Positions 19,730 to 32,700 of a stretch of DNA of 64,000 bases are shown in pieces (position 1 is the first letter of the stretch; every line of letters begins with the position of its first letter). A program made the translations under genes and the position numbers. The DNA comes from Numida meleagris (Eukaryota; Chordata; Aves; Galliformes; Numididae), in the NCBI RefSeq assembly GCF_002078875.1, contig NC_034411.1:186001-250000 (forward strand). The letters are read 5' to 3'. The notes under the pieces are model-generated. The model worked only from the letters and a program-made list of their open reading frames with translations, was not told where the DNA came from and did not search any database.

Positions 19730-21957
19730 ACTGCTGTTTCTGCTTGGCAGTTGCAATCCTCTCTGTGTTAGCCTTCAAGGCAGCTGCTCTGGGGCAATAC
19801 AGGGTGAGCTTTTTAAAATAAAAAAAATGTTTTTAGGCTTCCTGAGGGCTCTCTGGGGCTTTTTGCCTGCTTGTTTATGCTTGGTGGAGGAAATGTGTGA
19901 GCAGTGGGATGTGGCTGCGGTGGGGGAGTGACAAGGGATGTGGTGGGGGCACAGTGCCCTGTCCCCCCTTGGTCCCCTGGCCTCTCCCTGGTCCCCCTGT
20001 GGTGGCATTTACACCTCTCAAACCTCCTGGGCTCTGTGCTGACGAAGGAAGGGCTGTGTGGTTGTTGGCTCCAGCCTCGCCGCTCCAGGGCATGGTTTCA
20101 ACCATGTCTATGGAGACCAATTTTCAACATCAAAACAAACCCGTGTAAGTGGAATTTATATTACCTTTAAAAAGTGCGAGTCAACAGAGCGGAGGGCTCT
20201 GCTTCGAGGAAGCCTCTTGGGTTTGTTCAGGGAATTACTACAAATATTTTACATCCTTTCTGGGACTCCAGGCAACCTCAGGAAGCAGCTGTCAAAATGC
20301 CCCAAGTTGCACGGCTGAGCCAGGGTGACTTTCGAACCTGTGGCATGAGAAAGACATCCACCCCCACATCCCACCCCTTCACCCCATCACTGAATATCCC
20401 ACTCTGCCTGCAAGCATCATCTAACTTGCAGAACAAGGCTGATCTTTCTAAACATCTAGGCAGTGTATTCTTACCCTGAAGCACTGTGTTTTGGTCTAAG
20501 GTGATGGTGGTTGAGAGAAAACAGGGCAAAAACCCTTAATCCTGAGTGCCCCAAAGTATGCAAATTTATGTGACCCTAAAGGCAAAGAAATGTTTTGTTC
20601 CACAGAAACATTTCTGCCCCAAGATGGACATCATCCCTGCAGGTGTGTGACAGTGGTGGAGAGATGTGAGTTCAGGTGAGAGCAGGCTGCAGTGGAGGAT
20701 GTAGTGGGATGCCACCTGCAACCCAGTGGGCAGGCAAGTCACAGATGTACGGTGGGGTCCTCCATTCCCCCTGAAATGTCTCCGAGTATTTGAAGATAGA
20801 AAATTACTCCAATGGTAATTTTATGATAGGAGGAGAACAGGCCAAAAAGAGGCAAGGTTAGCAACGTGTGTGTTAGCTCGATACCTTGTAGGGTATGGAT
20901 TTGAGTGAGATGTTGATACCAGCAGAATCCTCACTTCGCGTGTCAACACTGCGTGAATGCATCGTATGTAGATAATATGTATATCCTGTTTTTCAGGAGG
21001 GCTTTAATGTCATCTTTGCCATGACATGTGAATGTGCTGTTTCTGCTTCTAACGTTTTTGTTTGCATGCAAACAGCCTTTGTGCAAAGCACAAATTGAAG
21101 CTTTGCATCAATGTCACAGCATTGCTGCAGCCTCATTTTAATTTCAGCGAACTCCAGAAACAAGGGGGAAAATCCTAAACAAAGCAAGAAAACATTCCTG
21201 AAAAATATTTGAGATGGAATTTGGCAAGTTTCAAGCTGCTGTGATGTAAATTTTAACAGCCAGCAATGCCTGTACTGTGTAGAAGGGAAGGAAGGGCTGT
21301 TGGAGAGAGGCAGCTTCCTAATACAAGTGAGAAGCTGAACTGCAACAGGTCTGCTTTCAGACGGAGCGGGCCCTCAAAATGTTCTGCTCCTGCAAACCAT
21401 TCCCAGCACTAATGGGGAAAATGATGCGGGGGTCTGGTTTGCAATAAGACACAAGCATCCCTCAACTTGATCTGCTGTGCATTTGCAGAAAACAGTAGAA
21501 ACTGTAGCCTTTGTGAAATAGATTAGAAACAACTGCTACTACATGGACTACTAGTCCATGAAATCTTAGTGCTCTGCTGGAAAAGTTCACCATATAATTT
21601 GGGTCTTTCCCTCCCCAGCATACCAGTGCAGAGGCAGAAATTTTCTGACCCCACTGAAGTCTCATGTTACCGTTTCAGTCCTCAGGGTTTGATTTGCAGT
21701 GCAAACTTGCTGGCCTCACAGCGAGCGCTAGGCACGGTGCTTCATGTTTTCCACTGCCCATCCACCTCTGCCAGCTTTTAAAGCTCTTGTGAAACAGAAG
21801 ACTTCGGAAATCTTTCCTGCAGGGAGAGGCAGTAATGCAGTATGGAGGAGATGGGTGCTAGGAGTGAATGTGCTTTTTTTGTTTCCCAGGGACTGTGGAA
21901 TAGTGCTATTTTTTTTTTTCCCCCAATAACTTTAAATGTCTGAAAAATAAGCAGATC

Positions 21958-22737
21958 CTAGAATCATAGAATATCCTGAGTTGGAAGACCCATTAGGAAC
22001 ACTGAGTACAACTCCTGTCTCTACACAGGACCACTCAAAAATCAGACTGTATGTCCAGATGCTTCTTGAACAGCTCGGTGGCATGGCCACTGCCATGGGG
22101 AGCCTGTTCCACCTTCTGGTGAAGAACATTTTCCCAATATCCAACCTGACCCGCCTCTGTTGCAGCTCCAAGCTGTTCTCTTGGGTCCTGTTGCTGTTAC
22201 CAGATAGAGCAGACCAGGGCTGCCCCTCTGCTCCCTGTGAGGAGCTGCAGCTGCCGTGAAGCCTCCCCTCAGCTCCTCTGCTCTGTGCTGAGCAAACCCA
22301 GGGACTTCAGCCGCTCCTCGTATGTCTTCCCTTCTACGCTTTTCACCATCATCGCAGCCCTCCTTTGGACACTCTCTAATAGTTTTATGCCCTTTTTATA
22401 CTTCAGCACCCAAAACTGCGCGTAGTTGTGAGGTAGGGTGAGGCCACACCAGTGCAGTGTAGAGTGGGACAGTCCCTTTCCTTGACCAGCTAGCAGTGCT
22501 GTGCTTGATGTGCCCCAGGATGTGGTTGGCCTTTGTGGCTACCTGGGCACGCTGCTGGCTCACGTTCAGCTTGCTGTAAGCCAAGACCCCCACATCCCTT
22601 TCAGCAGGGCTGCTCTCCAGCATCTCACCCCCTGTTTGTATTTATAGCCAGGTGCAGAATCTGGCACTTGCTCTTATTAAACTTCACGTGGTCGTTGATT
22701 GACCAGCTCTCTAATTTGTTTAGATCCCTCTGCAGAT
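21958..22737 (-). mobile_element. CR1 LINE, 5'-truncated, intergenic
   Basis: Complement of a CR1 3' part. The 3' end is at about 21958 (TAGAATCATAGAATATCCTG on the plus strand). Minus-strand frames carry KLNVSQQRAQVATKANHILG, then RLDIGKMFFTRRWNRLP, the usual C-terminal CR1 ORF2 sequence. Frames are broken. Confidence 0.9.
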
Positions 22738-23401
22738 ATGAATATCCTAGTCTTTAGTATTGATGGAAAATGTTTGTTTTATCCCCCATTGGTACCATTA
22801 CAGAAGGTAGGCCTTTTTAAAAAATTTCTGACTCTAAGTTCAATCATGTTGTATTGAAATCTTGGTATGCTGTATTTCTGCATGTAAATTTGGAGCAGAT
22901 TTAAATTTCACCAGTTCTAGGTTATCTGGAGCCAGGTTCACTGCAGGGAAAGAAAGAAGTGACTGCAAACTTTGGCCTAGGCCTTCAAATCACTTTGAGG
23001 GTTAGTTCTGATTGATCTAGACACTGATGAGTATCTAGAGGTGGCTTTCCTGGAAATGCCATTGTTCCCAGCATTCTGGCTCCTACTGCCTTTCAGCTGG
23101 GTAGAAATATAGGACTCTGCTCACAGTTTTTCTCTCACAAAACACCTATTTCTGCTCTCCCAAATCCGAGGAGCATCTTCTTTTACATCACTACTTTAAA
23201 ACTGCGATTTTTAGGGAGGAGGTGACAGCCCCTGCAAAATACAGTCTGTGTTGGCTTAATGCTTTTGTGACTTTGGCTGAGCTGGGTGTGACTGCTGCTC
23301 CCCAAACCCGATTCTGATGCAGATGATGGATGTGGCCTCCCCAGTCATTCCTGGTGCTGGAGCTGCATTTCAAAGCTGTGGTTTTCTACTAATCTGTTGT
23401 C

Positions 23402-23810
23402 CCCTACGAGGATGGGCTGGGAGAGCTGGGGCTTTTCAGCCTGGAGAAGAGAAGGTTCCAAGGAGACCTTATAGCGGCCTTCCAGTACCTGAAGGGGGCC
23501 TACAGGAAAGCTGGGAGGGACTTTTTATAGGAGCGCATAGCAACAGGATGAAGGGAAGTGGTTTTAAACTGGAAGAGGGGAGATTTAGACTAGATATTAG
23601 GAAGAAATTCCTTACTGTGAGGGTGGTGAGACACTGGAACAGGTTGCCCAGTGAGGTTGTGGATGCGCCTTCCCTGGAAGCATTCAAGGCCAGGCTGGAT
23701 GGGGCTGTGAGCAGCCTGGTCTAGAGGGAGGTGCTCCTGCCTGTAGCAGTGGGTTGGAACTAGGTGATCTTCAAGATCCCTTCCAACCCAAACCATTCTA
23801 TGATTCTGTA
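23402..23810 (+). mobile_element. CR1 LINE, 3' end only, intergenic
   Basis: The plus strand reads [14 protein letters not shown] sequence, then RFRLDIRKKFLTVRVVRHWN and RLPSEVVDAPSLEAFKARLD. It ends with TTCCAACCCAAACCATTCTA and TGATTCTG at about 23810, the CR1 terminal repeat. It lies about 0.7 kb from the oppositely oriented copy at 21958-22737, so the pair is head-to-head with a unique spacer. Confidence 0.93.
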
Positions 23811-25418
23811 TTAGTGCTGCCCTCCCACGAGGCTGTGATCAGCTTGGGGTCCTCCGCTGCTCACTTAAAGTTGGAGTGACTTCTCTTCCACGCATGCCAC
23901 ATGACACATAACATCTTTGGTTTTGTTTGAGGCTCACTGCAGACCCCATTTCCAGATGTGGTCATCCTGACCTGACCTCTGGGTGTCACTGGCAAAGCTT
24001 GCTGCTCCCTCAGTTGTACTAATTTTCAGATTGGCAGCAGGTCCTTGGGTGTGCTGCTGTAGGAACAGCTCTGGAACACTGGTGTTACCAAATTCCTACC
24101 AGGAACAATGATGGAGAACTTCATTTTTCTGCTCTAGTGTTATCTTGTTTTGGTTGTTCCCCTCATATGTGGGTCACGTCTTGGCCACATCTGCCTTCTG
24201 GGGTCTTCTTGCCTCTGCTGTGCCTGGAAGAGGCTGGGTTTGCCAGTCCAAGCGTTGGTGAGTTGCTCTTTTGGCCTCTTATTTTTTCCTCATTTATATA
24301 CAACCTCAGCTTCTTGGATGATGACTTGATTTTAATAATGCATTTTACCCTTCTGCTTTGGTATACTGGCTTCCTCTCTGCAGCCCTTGCTCTGGCCTTC
24401 CAAAATCTGTTTGTTTTCCTAGTTTCCATGCCACCTGTGAGGATTTCACTCTCTGACTTCCCACTTGGGTGTTTGTTATGTACGTTCTACATAGGAAACA
24501 TTCCTATATGTCGCACGTGGATACTGTAGAAACATTCAAAGTGCAAAAAAATGTGACCTCCAAGGGGAGGTGGTTGCAAATTCAGATGTCAGTCAAGTCA
24601 CACTGGCAGGATTCAGACCTTGAGGTGTCTGTGCACAAACTTCCATGGCGGTATTTTAAGCTTTAAAGAGTGTACGTGTATTACTGTTGTAAACCCAACA
24701 ATTGGGTTGGGTTTGCTGGGTTGGGGTGGCTGGCAGCCTGTTAATTTTGGAAATGTCTACTTGTTTCTGTGTGCTTACTTAGGTTTATGTCTGGGGATAG
24801 CGACAGCGTTTTTTTCTGTACTGGATTTGCAGAGGTTTCAGGTAGTACCTCTTGAGGCTGGGGCAGGGCGTGTACAATTAATGCTTCATTAAAACTGCAA
24901 TAAATTGCACCGATGTGCGCATTTGCAGGGCAGGAGCAGCTGAGGAGCTTTGTGCTGCTCCAGTGCTGGGGCTGCTCGGCCCAACGAGCTTCTGCAAGGA
25001 TGGCACTGCCAGCGGGCACTTGCTGGAGGGCTGCACCTTTCACTTAATAGCTCTGAGCTGAAGCAAGCCAGTGGGGACGCTTCCTCTTTTGACTGTGAGC
25101 TCACTGTGGGGATTCAAGATTGCAAAGTGAGTGATTTCCAGCTCAAATGAGTGGGACCAGTTTGTAACCATGCCTACAAACAAAACCTGAAGCTCACCTG
25201 TGTAAGTCCAGCCTGTAAGATGCGTTGCCACGCGTCCTATCCACACAGCCCCAGTCCCATTATCTAGGTGTTCTGAGACACCGGGGCACCTCCACTGCCT
25301 CGTGGTGTTAGTGGTGCAGCAGTGGTTGCTGTAATGCTCGCCGCTCCTTCTGCTGAGCAAACATACACAATGAGTGGCATGATTTAGGAGGAATTAACTT
25401 TGAGATAACTTATTTCCC

Positions 25419-25440
25419 TTTTTTTTTTTTTAAAAAAAAA
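25419..25440. repeat. T13-A9 run
   Basis: Thirteen T directly followed by nine A: a self-complementary AT-only block in intergenic DNA. Confidence 0.9.
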
Positions 25441-28400
25441 GAAGTTAAATGTGTGTAGCCTACATCAATACAAAATAGAACCGTGTTTTTTCCCATGCAA
25501 AAAACAACAAGAGCTTTTGCACTCTGTCCTTCAAATTTGCTTTGGCAACTATAAGCCATCTCCATTTTATTAAACAGCTCTCTTTCCTCCTAATATATAC
25601 AAAAATGTTTGCAGTATAAACAACTTAACTAGACAGCTGCCTCTCCCCAGATGCAGGACGCAGTTAACTTTTTGCCCTGTTTCTGTTCGCCAGGGCTGGT
25701 AACTTTTCCTGCTGGCCAGATGAAATAAAATTGGATTTTGTACCAGATGCAGCGGAGCTCAGTTTTGTATTACGCAGGTGTTTCCCCAGCTGGGGAGTGT
25801 GGAAGCGTGCCATTTTGCTGAGATGATGGTGAGGTTTAGAAATGTGAGGGCGTTAAAAATAATTCTCCGTGTTAACAGTGGGCTTTGTCCCTGGTGGGCT
25901 CCATATGCCGAACAGCTGACTGGGGCAGCAGCTGTTCTATATTTTAATAGGAGAGTTATAAAGATAGAAACATGGATGATCATTCAAAACATAAGCAACT
26001 CTTTGCAGTCATGGAAACGGGATTCAACAATAAACTTGCATTTGTAAGCCTTCCAAACAAAATAATCCCACTGCTCTGCGTTCAGGTGGTCTCAGGGAAG
26101 TGGATGAACTTGGTTTTCTGTTTCCTTAAGTTCTGTTTACTCAATCCTATTTCTTTAAACCTTTTTCTCTCTGTTTTCTATTTCTGAAGAGATATTAAAC
26201 TTTGCACGTGATGCTGATTTAGGTGGTTCTCCAAGTGACAGGTTTATATGAGAAACCTCCCTGAAGCTTGTTACTGATAACCATGCTGGTGCACCGTAGT
26301 GAAAGCTGAGCAAATGCTCTCCTTTCAGCTCATTCCTTGGGATATTGATGCCCTTTCAACCCAAGCAGTTTCTTATACTCCTGTAGCAACTTTGCTGCAG
26401 CTCCACATCCTGAGCACAGGCTGAATCTGCAAGTTTCCCCATTAACATCACACAGGTTTTCTGACACAGCACTGTGTACAAAAGCTCACCATACTCAGGC
26501 ACCAAACCGTCTTCTCCTTTCGCTTTCAGGCTTTCTGGACCAGTGTAGGCTCAGTTGTGTACTTCACACCTATCTGAAACAACACCTGTCACCCTCTTCC
26601 AGCCCTGGTTTATCCTGCTAGCCTGCCCCAGTTTTGTTTCAGAGGGGCTGCTGCTGTTTGAGCTCCCTGCTGCTGTGGAAGGGCTGTGATTCACATTGTG
26701 CACGGGAGTGGTGTGCTCAGCCGGCCCAGATTGAAGTGAGGTGCTCCTGAGCTTCGTGGTAACCCCCTGACTTGGCATGGTTGGGCTGCAAGCAGTCTTC
26801 TATCGACCTGCATATTGCAGACAGATGGGGGCCAGGGTGCTTGGCTGGACAGTTTGTGCAGAGATAAAAGTGGGTTACATCCAGTGCATGAGCATGATGA
26901 GACGTGGAGGAACGGGCAGGTTTGAGTATGGCTTGGGTACAAGTACGAGCTGCAACTGCCTTTGCTGCTTATGTCATTGATGTACGAAACATGAGGCTAA
27001 GAAAATGTGGTTCCTGCAGTATGTACAGGCTTTGTGGGTTTACCAGGAAATCCAGGTAAACCTCCTGGATTTTGGGATCATCTGGCTAAGTGTACATGTC
27101 ATATTTATATACACATACATATAAACCAGTCAGTTTTGTGCTGTTGTCTGATAAGCAGAGACTCAAATGGCAAATGAATTGCTCAGCCACCTGGTGCAGC
27201 GGTGGCATGTAAATGGATTTGCAGCTGGAGGAACGGAGCATGTTTGGGGCTGGCGGGGGGAGCCGGGTACAGCAGCTGCAGTCCTGGCCAGGGCTCTCGC
27301 TGGTACAGGACGGGCTGGTTGTGGGGCTGCCACAAATGTTTCTCTACTTTCCCGATGATTGCGAGTAAGTGCCGGTGATAAAGCTGGTGTCAATACGTGC
27401 CCTGTTTGCATTGGCAGAGCTTGAAGGCAGAGCGGTCTTCGGGGCAGAGCTTGGCAGCATGGGGTATGCCAGGGATGGTTTGTGGCTCTTGAATTCACAG
27501 CAGGGGCCAGCCAGGCTCTCTGCGGCCCTGGGCTGGAGGAGGGAAGGCCGTCCAAGGCCTGCTGAATGTGAGGAAAGCGGCCTTTTTAAACCTAGGAACA
27601 ACAAACCCAATTGCTTATTAGAACGGGCAGCGCTGAATTACACAACGTAGGCAGCTAGGGAAGATCTGACACATTTACTTCTGCACTTGCGTGGGGGTGG
27701 GGAGTTACCTCTCAGACCAAGCATGTTCATAGAAGTGAGAGTGAATGGGGAGGAATCCCTCTGGCGAGAGGAAGGAGCTCCCTATGAGCCAAACTTTGCA
27801 TATCACGTGTTTTCACTGTGGAAAACTGATGAAATCCCTCTCTGAAGTGACTGGGTTTGTATTGGTGAGCCCGGCTCTGCAGAGGTTGGTGGAGGCTACC
27901 TGTGGGCTCACCCCGCAGCCCTGGGGCCCCAGGCAATGACAGCGTGACCAGTGCCAGCACTATTTATTTTTCTGGCCTGTGCCACAACCATGTGCTCTGA
28001 CCCTGTTGGCAGATGAAGTATTTACTTAAAGCCACAAATGAATGCCTGAAGGAATGATCATTGGGTAATGGGGTCCTGCTCTGCAATTTGCCTGAGCGTG
28101 GGGGCTGCGTTGTCCCGGAGCGGAGCAGTTGTGGCCAATTCCAAGCCGTGTCCTGGAGCCAGGTTTGCTGCTGTGTGTCCCAGATCTCTGGATGCCATAT
28201 CCTCCAGCCACGCTCGCTGCTTCTCCCTCGGCATTTTCCCTGAAAAGCCATCACCGAGGGTAACAGCCACTCAAAAAAACTGAATATGTGGGGTCTGAAC
28301 CACAGGAGGATTTTTGTGTACAGTAAATGCACTGTTCACAAAATTTCTATGGAAAATGTTCTTTAAGTAGAAAGGAGGCTCCTTCCCTTAGGCCAGCAAG

Positions 28401-28639
28401 TAACTAGCATCACGTATGTGTTGGCATGACTTTTGAAAATGTCAAGAGGACTCAGCAGGTGACGTCTGTCCTTCCACAAAGGAATGGTGTTTTTAGTTTG
28501 CCAGGAACTAATGCTCTATGACCTGGCATCTTTTGGGCCATTCGGTCTCTACAGAACTCGCTGGGGCTTTGCTCTCTTCCACAGCAATGAGCACTGAGCC
28601 CCCTAATGTGGGCTAGGGCTTTCTCAAGGAAGACTAAAT

Positions 28640-29712
28640 ACACTACGGTAAGAGAACTTTATTAAAAATTTTGTACATCAAAGGATTAGCTACTACGTTT
28701 TAAACAAGAAATGAGATTTTACATATTACAAAAGATGCTATTAGTTCTTGCATTAGAAATAAATTTTATGAACACTGTACACGACACATCCGAGTTGTAA
28801 GAGCAAGAATAGGACAGTGCTTGAAAATATATGATATAACTTAATAAGCAAATACGTTCGGTTTGTAGTATACAACATAATATTTCTGGAAGAACAGCAC
28901 ATTAACTTCTGTCTGAAAATGCTGTATCCCTCTAACCAGTAACTACCAGCAGTGTTCTCCGGAGAAAGCGTGCGCCCAGTGTGGTGGTTTTCCATTTGGA
29001 GTTGTTCATTGTAGGAGAAATGTTCTTACATTTTCTGTCTGTTCCTCTTGGAGAGAGCAGAGTGTTATTCCATGGTACGGTTAACACAATCTGCATATAA
29101 AAACCCGATGCAAAACACTTCTCACAATGCAACTTTACCCCCCAGCCCAGATCAGAAAAGAACAAGTGATAGCACATAAATGTCTACAGGAATAGATTCT
29201 TACTAACTGTTATCTCTTGTTATAAAGTTAGTTAAAAAGAAATATATTTAGCATATCAGATAACCGTTACTTTGTGTATCATTCATAATACATTTTTTTT
29301 TTTTCCTTTTGAGATTGTCAGTGTAGCTGCATTAGAATTTTAAACAGAAACAATTCAGGATCACCTCTTAACTGTGTGACCTATTTGGCTACGAAGGGTG
29401 TGTGTAGTTTTACAGGATAGTATGAACATACAGTTCTCATACAAAAGTGTACTATGCATCTAGTCCAAGTAAGGTAATAAAAAGATTGAAATCTTTATAC
29501 AGAAAGTGACAATGCCCATGTTATACTATGGAACACATCTACTAATTTTGAATTACAGGTGTAATGTGTGGGTTAAGGATACCAACTTACTAAACAAATA
29601 TATATAAAAAAAAAAAAAAAAGAGTAAAATCTATAAATAAAATAGTAAGTGCTTTCTTTAAGATAATATTCTTTGGCTGCTTTAAGTGCCAGTGAAGGGT
29701 TACTGAAAACCA
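28640..29712 (-). other. EFEMP1: EFEMP1 3' untranslated region
   Basis: About 1.07 kb of AT-rich sequence follows the stop codon without splice signals or other genes. It contains a T16 tract on the transcript strand (29606-29621). It is taken to end at the AATAAA hexamer described separately; the exact cleavage site is an estimate. Confidence 0.7.
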
Positions 29713-32700
29713 CTAAAATGCATAAGGTCCCACTATTATCGTTAATCTTAACACTGAGCTTGTACGGTAATTCAAACTGTTGACTGTTAGCATCTCCAGG
29801 TCCACAATGTGTTCTCTTGGCCCCGATAGCGATTTCACCAGTACCAGCATTGCACTTACGGCGCTTGTTTGCTGAAAGAAGGAAAAAGAAAAGCTTAATT
29901 CGGTCAAATCTGAAAGCGATTCTCTGGCTGTGTCAAGGGACTGCTTGCGTTACTACGCCGTAAAAATGCTCCGTCTCAGCGCGGGGATGCACAATGCAAG
30001 TATTATTTAAACACTGTTCAATGGCCATGACTAATCCCACACCTGGCCTCGCTGGAGGGAAAGCTCTACCTGACTGGGGCTCGGAGGAATAAACTGCACT
30101 ACAAAATCTGTTCCTGGTTACGCTGACTCTCCCAAAGGACCCGAAAAGTGGTAATCTATCCCGGGATGGTTTTTGTTTTATCTCCATCTATCAGCTTTTA
30201 AGATAGATGAAGAATAAGCAGAGAAACCTAATGCATTTAACAGGGATGCAGCTTATTCAGTGGAGGGAATCTGCACTACGGCTCGTCCTCCAGAATTTGT
30301 GTCCCCCCATAAACACTGGGGGCTCTTGCAACTAGCGTGCCTCAATGCCTCCTGTTCCACTCCAAAGTTCTCTCCAGGCTGGGGTCTTGCTGCTAGGGAA
30401 CGCAGGATGTCTGTGACCCAGCCGAAAGCTGGCATGCCACTAGTTTGGTAAAAGGCTTCGTAATCTGCAGCTGGTAAAGGGGGTAAACTCATCTCTCCCT
30501 TTACCTCTTCTATATTTTTCTCCCCACGTGAACCAAGTAGATGAGACAAATGAATCCATGTGCCGCATCAGAGACCTATTGCAGGCTTCACTAAAACAAC
30601 AGGAATAATTTCTAAGAGAGAGCTCTGTTTACCGCAGCACTCTGGCAGGAATAAACACATGCTTCCTTATTTAAGGCCCGTGACTTCTTGTTGGGTGGCA
30701 ACAGAAGGCTGGAATTCAGTTTCAAAGTCAATCTGCAGACTAGACTGGAGTCTTACCTCACCTAGAGGGAACTTGTTCTTAAGAGCTGTTCATTTTCTTT
30801 CTTAAAACAACAGTTAATACTTTGGGGGTAGGAATGGGTTTTTGGTGTGTAATAAATCCAGGGAAGAGCACTGAATTACAGGTATACCAGAATACGTTAG
30901 ACACAAGTGAGGAGATGCTTGTTCCTATCTTGATGTAAATAGGCAACAACATATTAGTATTCTTCTGCTGTATTATTAGAACACTCTAGTCTTCCTATTT
31001 TAAGGAAAATAAATGAAAATGTTCTAATTAATAACGTTCTGGCTTGTTTTCAGTGCTGATGCTCTTTTACTGAGTATAAAGCATCATAATGGAAAAAGGA
31101 TTTTCCAGGAATTTATTAAATGTCCAAAAAAAATCAGATTCCTTTCAAAAAATCTAGAAGTAAATGTTAGATTCGTTCATCTGTAATCTACTTGAATGCA
31201 TGATAGCAACAGGAAATGCTGCTGTCCGAAGTCATTTAAACTTCTGTGGTTTTCTGAAATAGTTGCAGCACTGTGAGAAAAAAGTCTCTCTCAACACAGT
31301 CTGTGTTGCAAATCTGCCTGAATTTCTCACTCTAGGAATCAGTGCCCCAACCCAAGCTGTTTCCTGACTTGATTTCTTTTGTGGAGAAAAAAAAAAAAAA
31401 TCATGAAATGCCTTCTGCATTTTTTTATGGTTCTCTTCTTAATACATATATATATGTGGGGTGTCAGTACAGGCTGAAAAGAGCATCGAGGCATTTTGAA
31501 TCTTGTATGGGTATCGCTTGCTAAATATTCATGATGGTTACTTGTGCTGTAGTCACTTGAACTGTTTGATTCTCAGTTCATACAGCTGTTGGGCAGAGCA
31601 GGTAAAGGCTTGACATTTGTAAAGCAAGCACACTTAGCAAGCAAGGACATCTTAAAAAGCTGATGAACTATGTATGCTGTGATGCTGCTCTTACAGGAGC
31701 ACTGTAACACCTTGGTAGCGCTAGAGGTTTTCATATCCCGCTCTACCAATACTCACTCTCAGGTAAAATTCTCCATTTTCATTTCCTGACTTGATCCGGA
31801 ATGTGTTAATGGTATTAGGATAAATAGTGGTTGCCTGAATCTGGAAGATATCAGAGGGCACTGTTCTGTCTGAACGGATGCTCATGTATTTGTACACAAC
31901 GGAGTACGGCAGCTCCCGGCAGATGGTGTTTGATACGGGGCACACGCAGCGGCTGGAAAACAAAAAATGGATGGCTTTGATACCAGCAAACCAACAGTAC
32001 TCGCTTTCTCCCAAATGTGATCATGCTGCATGATGTGGAGAACCCTAAAAAATTCTCTGTCTTTCTCTTACTTCTCAGATGTGAGGACATAGGGCTCTTG
32101 ACAAGGATTTATTGGGTAACAACGAAATCCTCCATGGTAATTCCAGCAAATTTCATCCTCTCTGCATTCATTAGTGGTCTCACACTCATTTATGTCTAGG
32201 AGGAAGGAAAAGGAACAGTTAAAGCAGATGAAATGAGTTTGATACAAAAAAAAAACCACACAAAACAACAACCACCAAACAAGCCACCTGCTTCTCTGTT
32301 GAAACTCAAGATTTCAGTTTTCTTTACCTGCTTTTACGGGGCCTGGCTATAAAGGGCTTTCCTATGCAGAAATGGAATGTATTTGTTAAATGCATGTTAA
32401 TTCTTAAGAGTTTTTGTTGACTAAGAAACAGGAATCATACTATCTGTAATGCAACTGTAGAAATACTGAATTTCCTAGTTAGCAATGAATCATTTTCTAG
32501 CATAAAACATGCCACAGGCAGAGGAAAGAGGCTTTGCGATTTCAAGCTTTTTGCAGAACCTCATTTTTAATTGCCTGGTTTTCATGGTCTAGCTAAAATG
32601 CCCAGTAAATGGTTACAATTCAACAAAAATAGCTCTGAAAGAAATTATGAAATCTTGTTTATTTTCATGTGAAGTAGTGCTTCCTTTTTTTTTTTTTTTC

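Larger units (their letters stand above)
8850..28630. other. Intergenic region between the EFEMP1 3' end and the PNPT1 promoter
   Basis: About 20 kb with no exon chain on either strand. It holds three CR1 pieces (12775-12880, 21958-22737, 23402-23810), several T/A runs, and modestly GC-rich patches (about 17.15-17.5, 19.85-20.05 and 27.2-27.6 kb). Open frames of 80-130 codons occur in the GC- or T-rich patches, but none shows a recognisable domain or splice context. Non-coding transcripts cannot be excluded. Confidence 0.65.

Noticed and set aside
24137..24529. 130-codon hydrophobic plus-strand frame in intergenic DNA
   Set aside because: It opens with GTG rather than ATG, and its hydrophobicity follows from T-rich sequence. 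No known membrane family or splice context.
27163..27555. 130-codon minus-strand frame in a GC-rich patch
   Set aside because: Proline/alanine-rich composition expected of GC-rich DNA; no domain, no promoter-like context and no supporting exon chain.
30253..30549. 98-codon minus-strand frame in the last EFEMP1 intron as an alternative exon
   Set aside because: No similarity to fibulin sequence, and the flanking exons already join in perfect frame without it.
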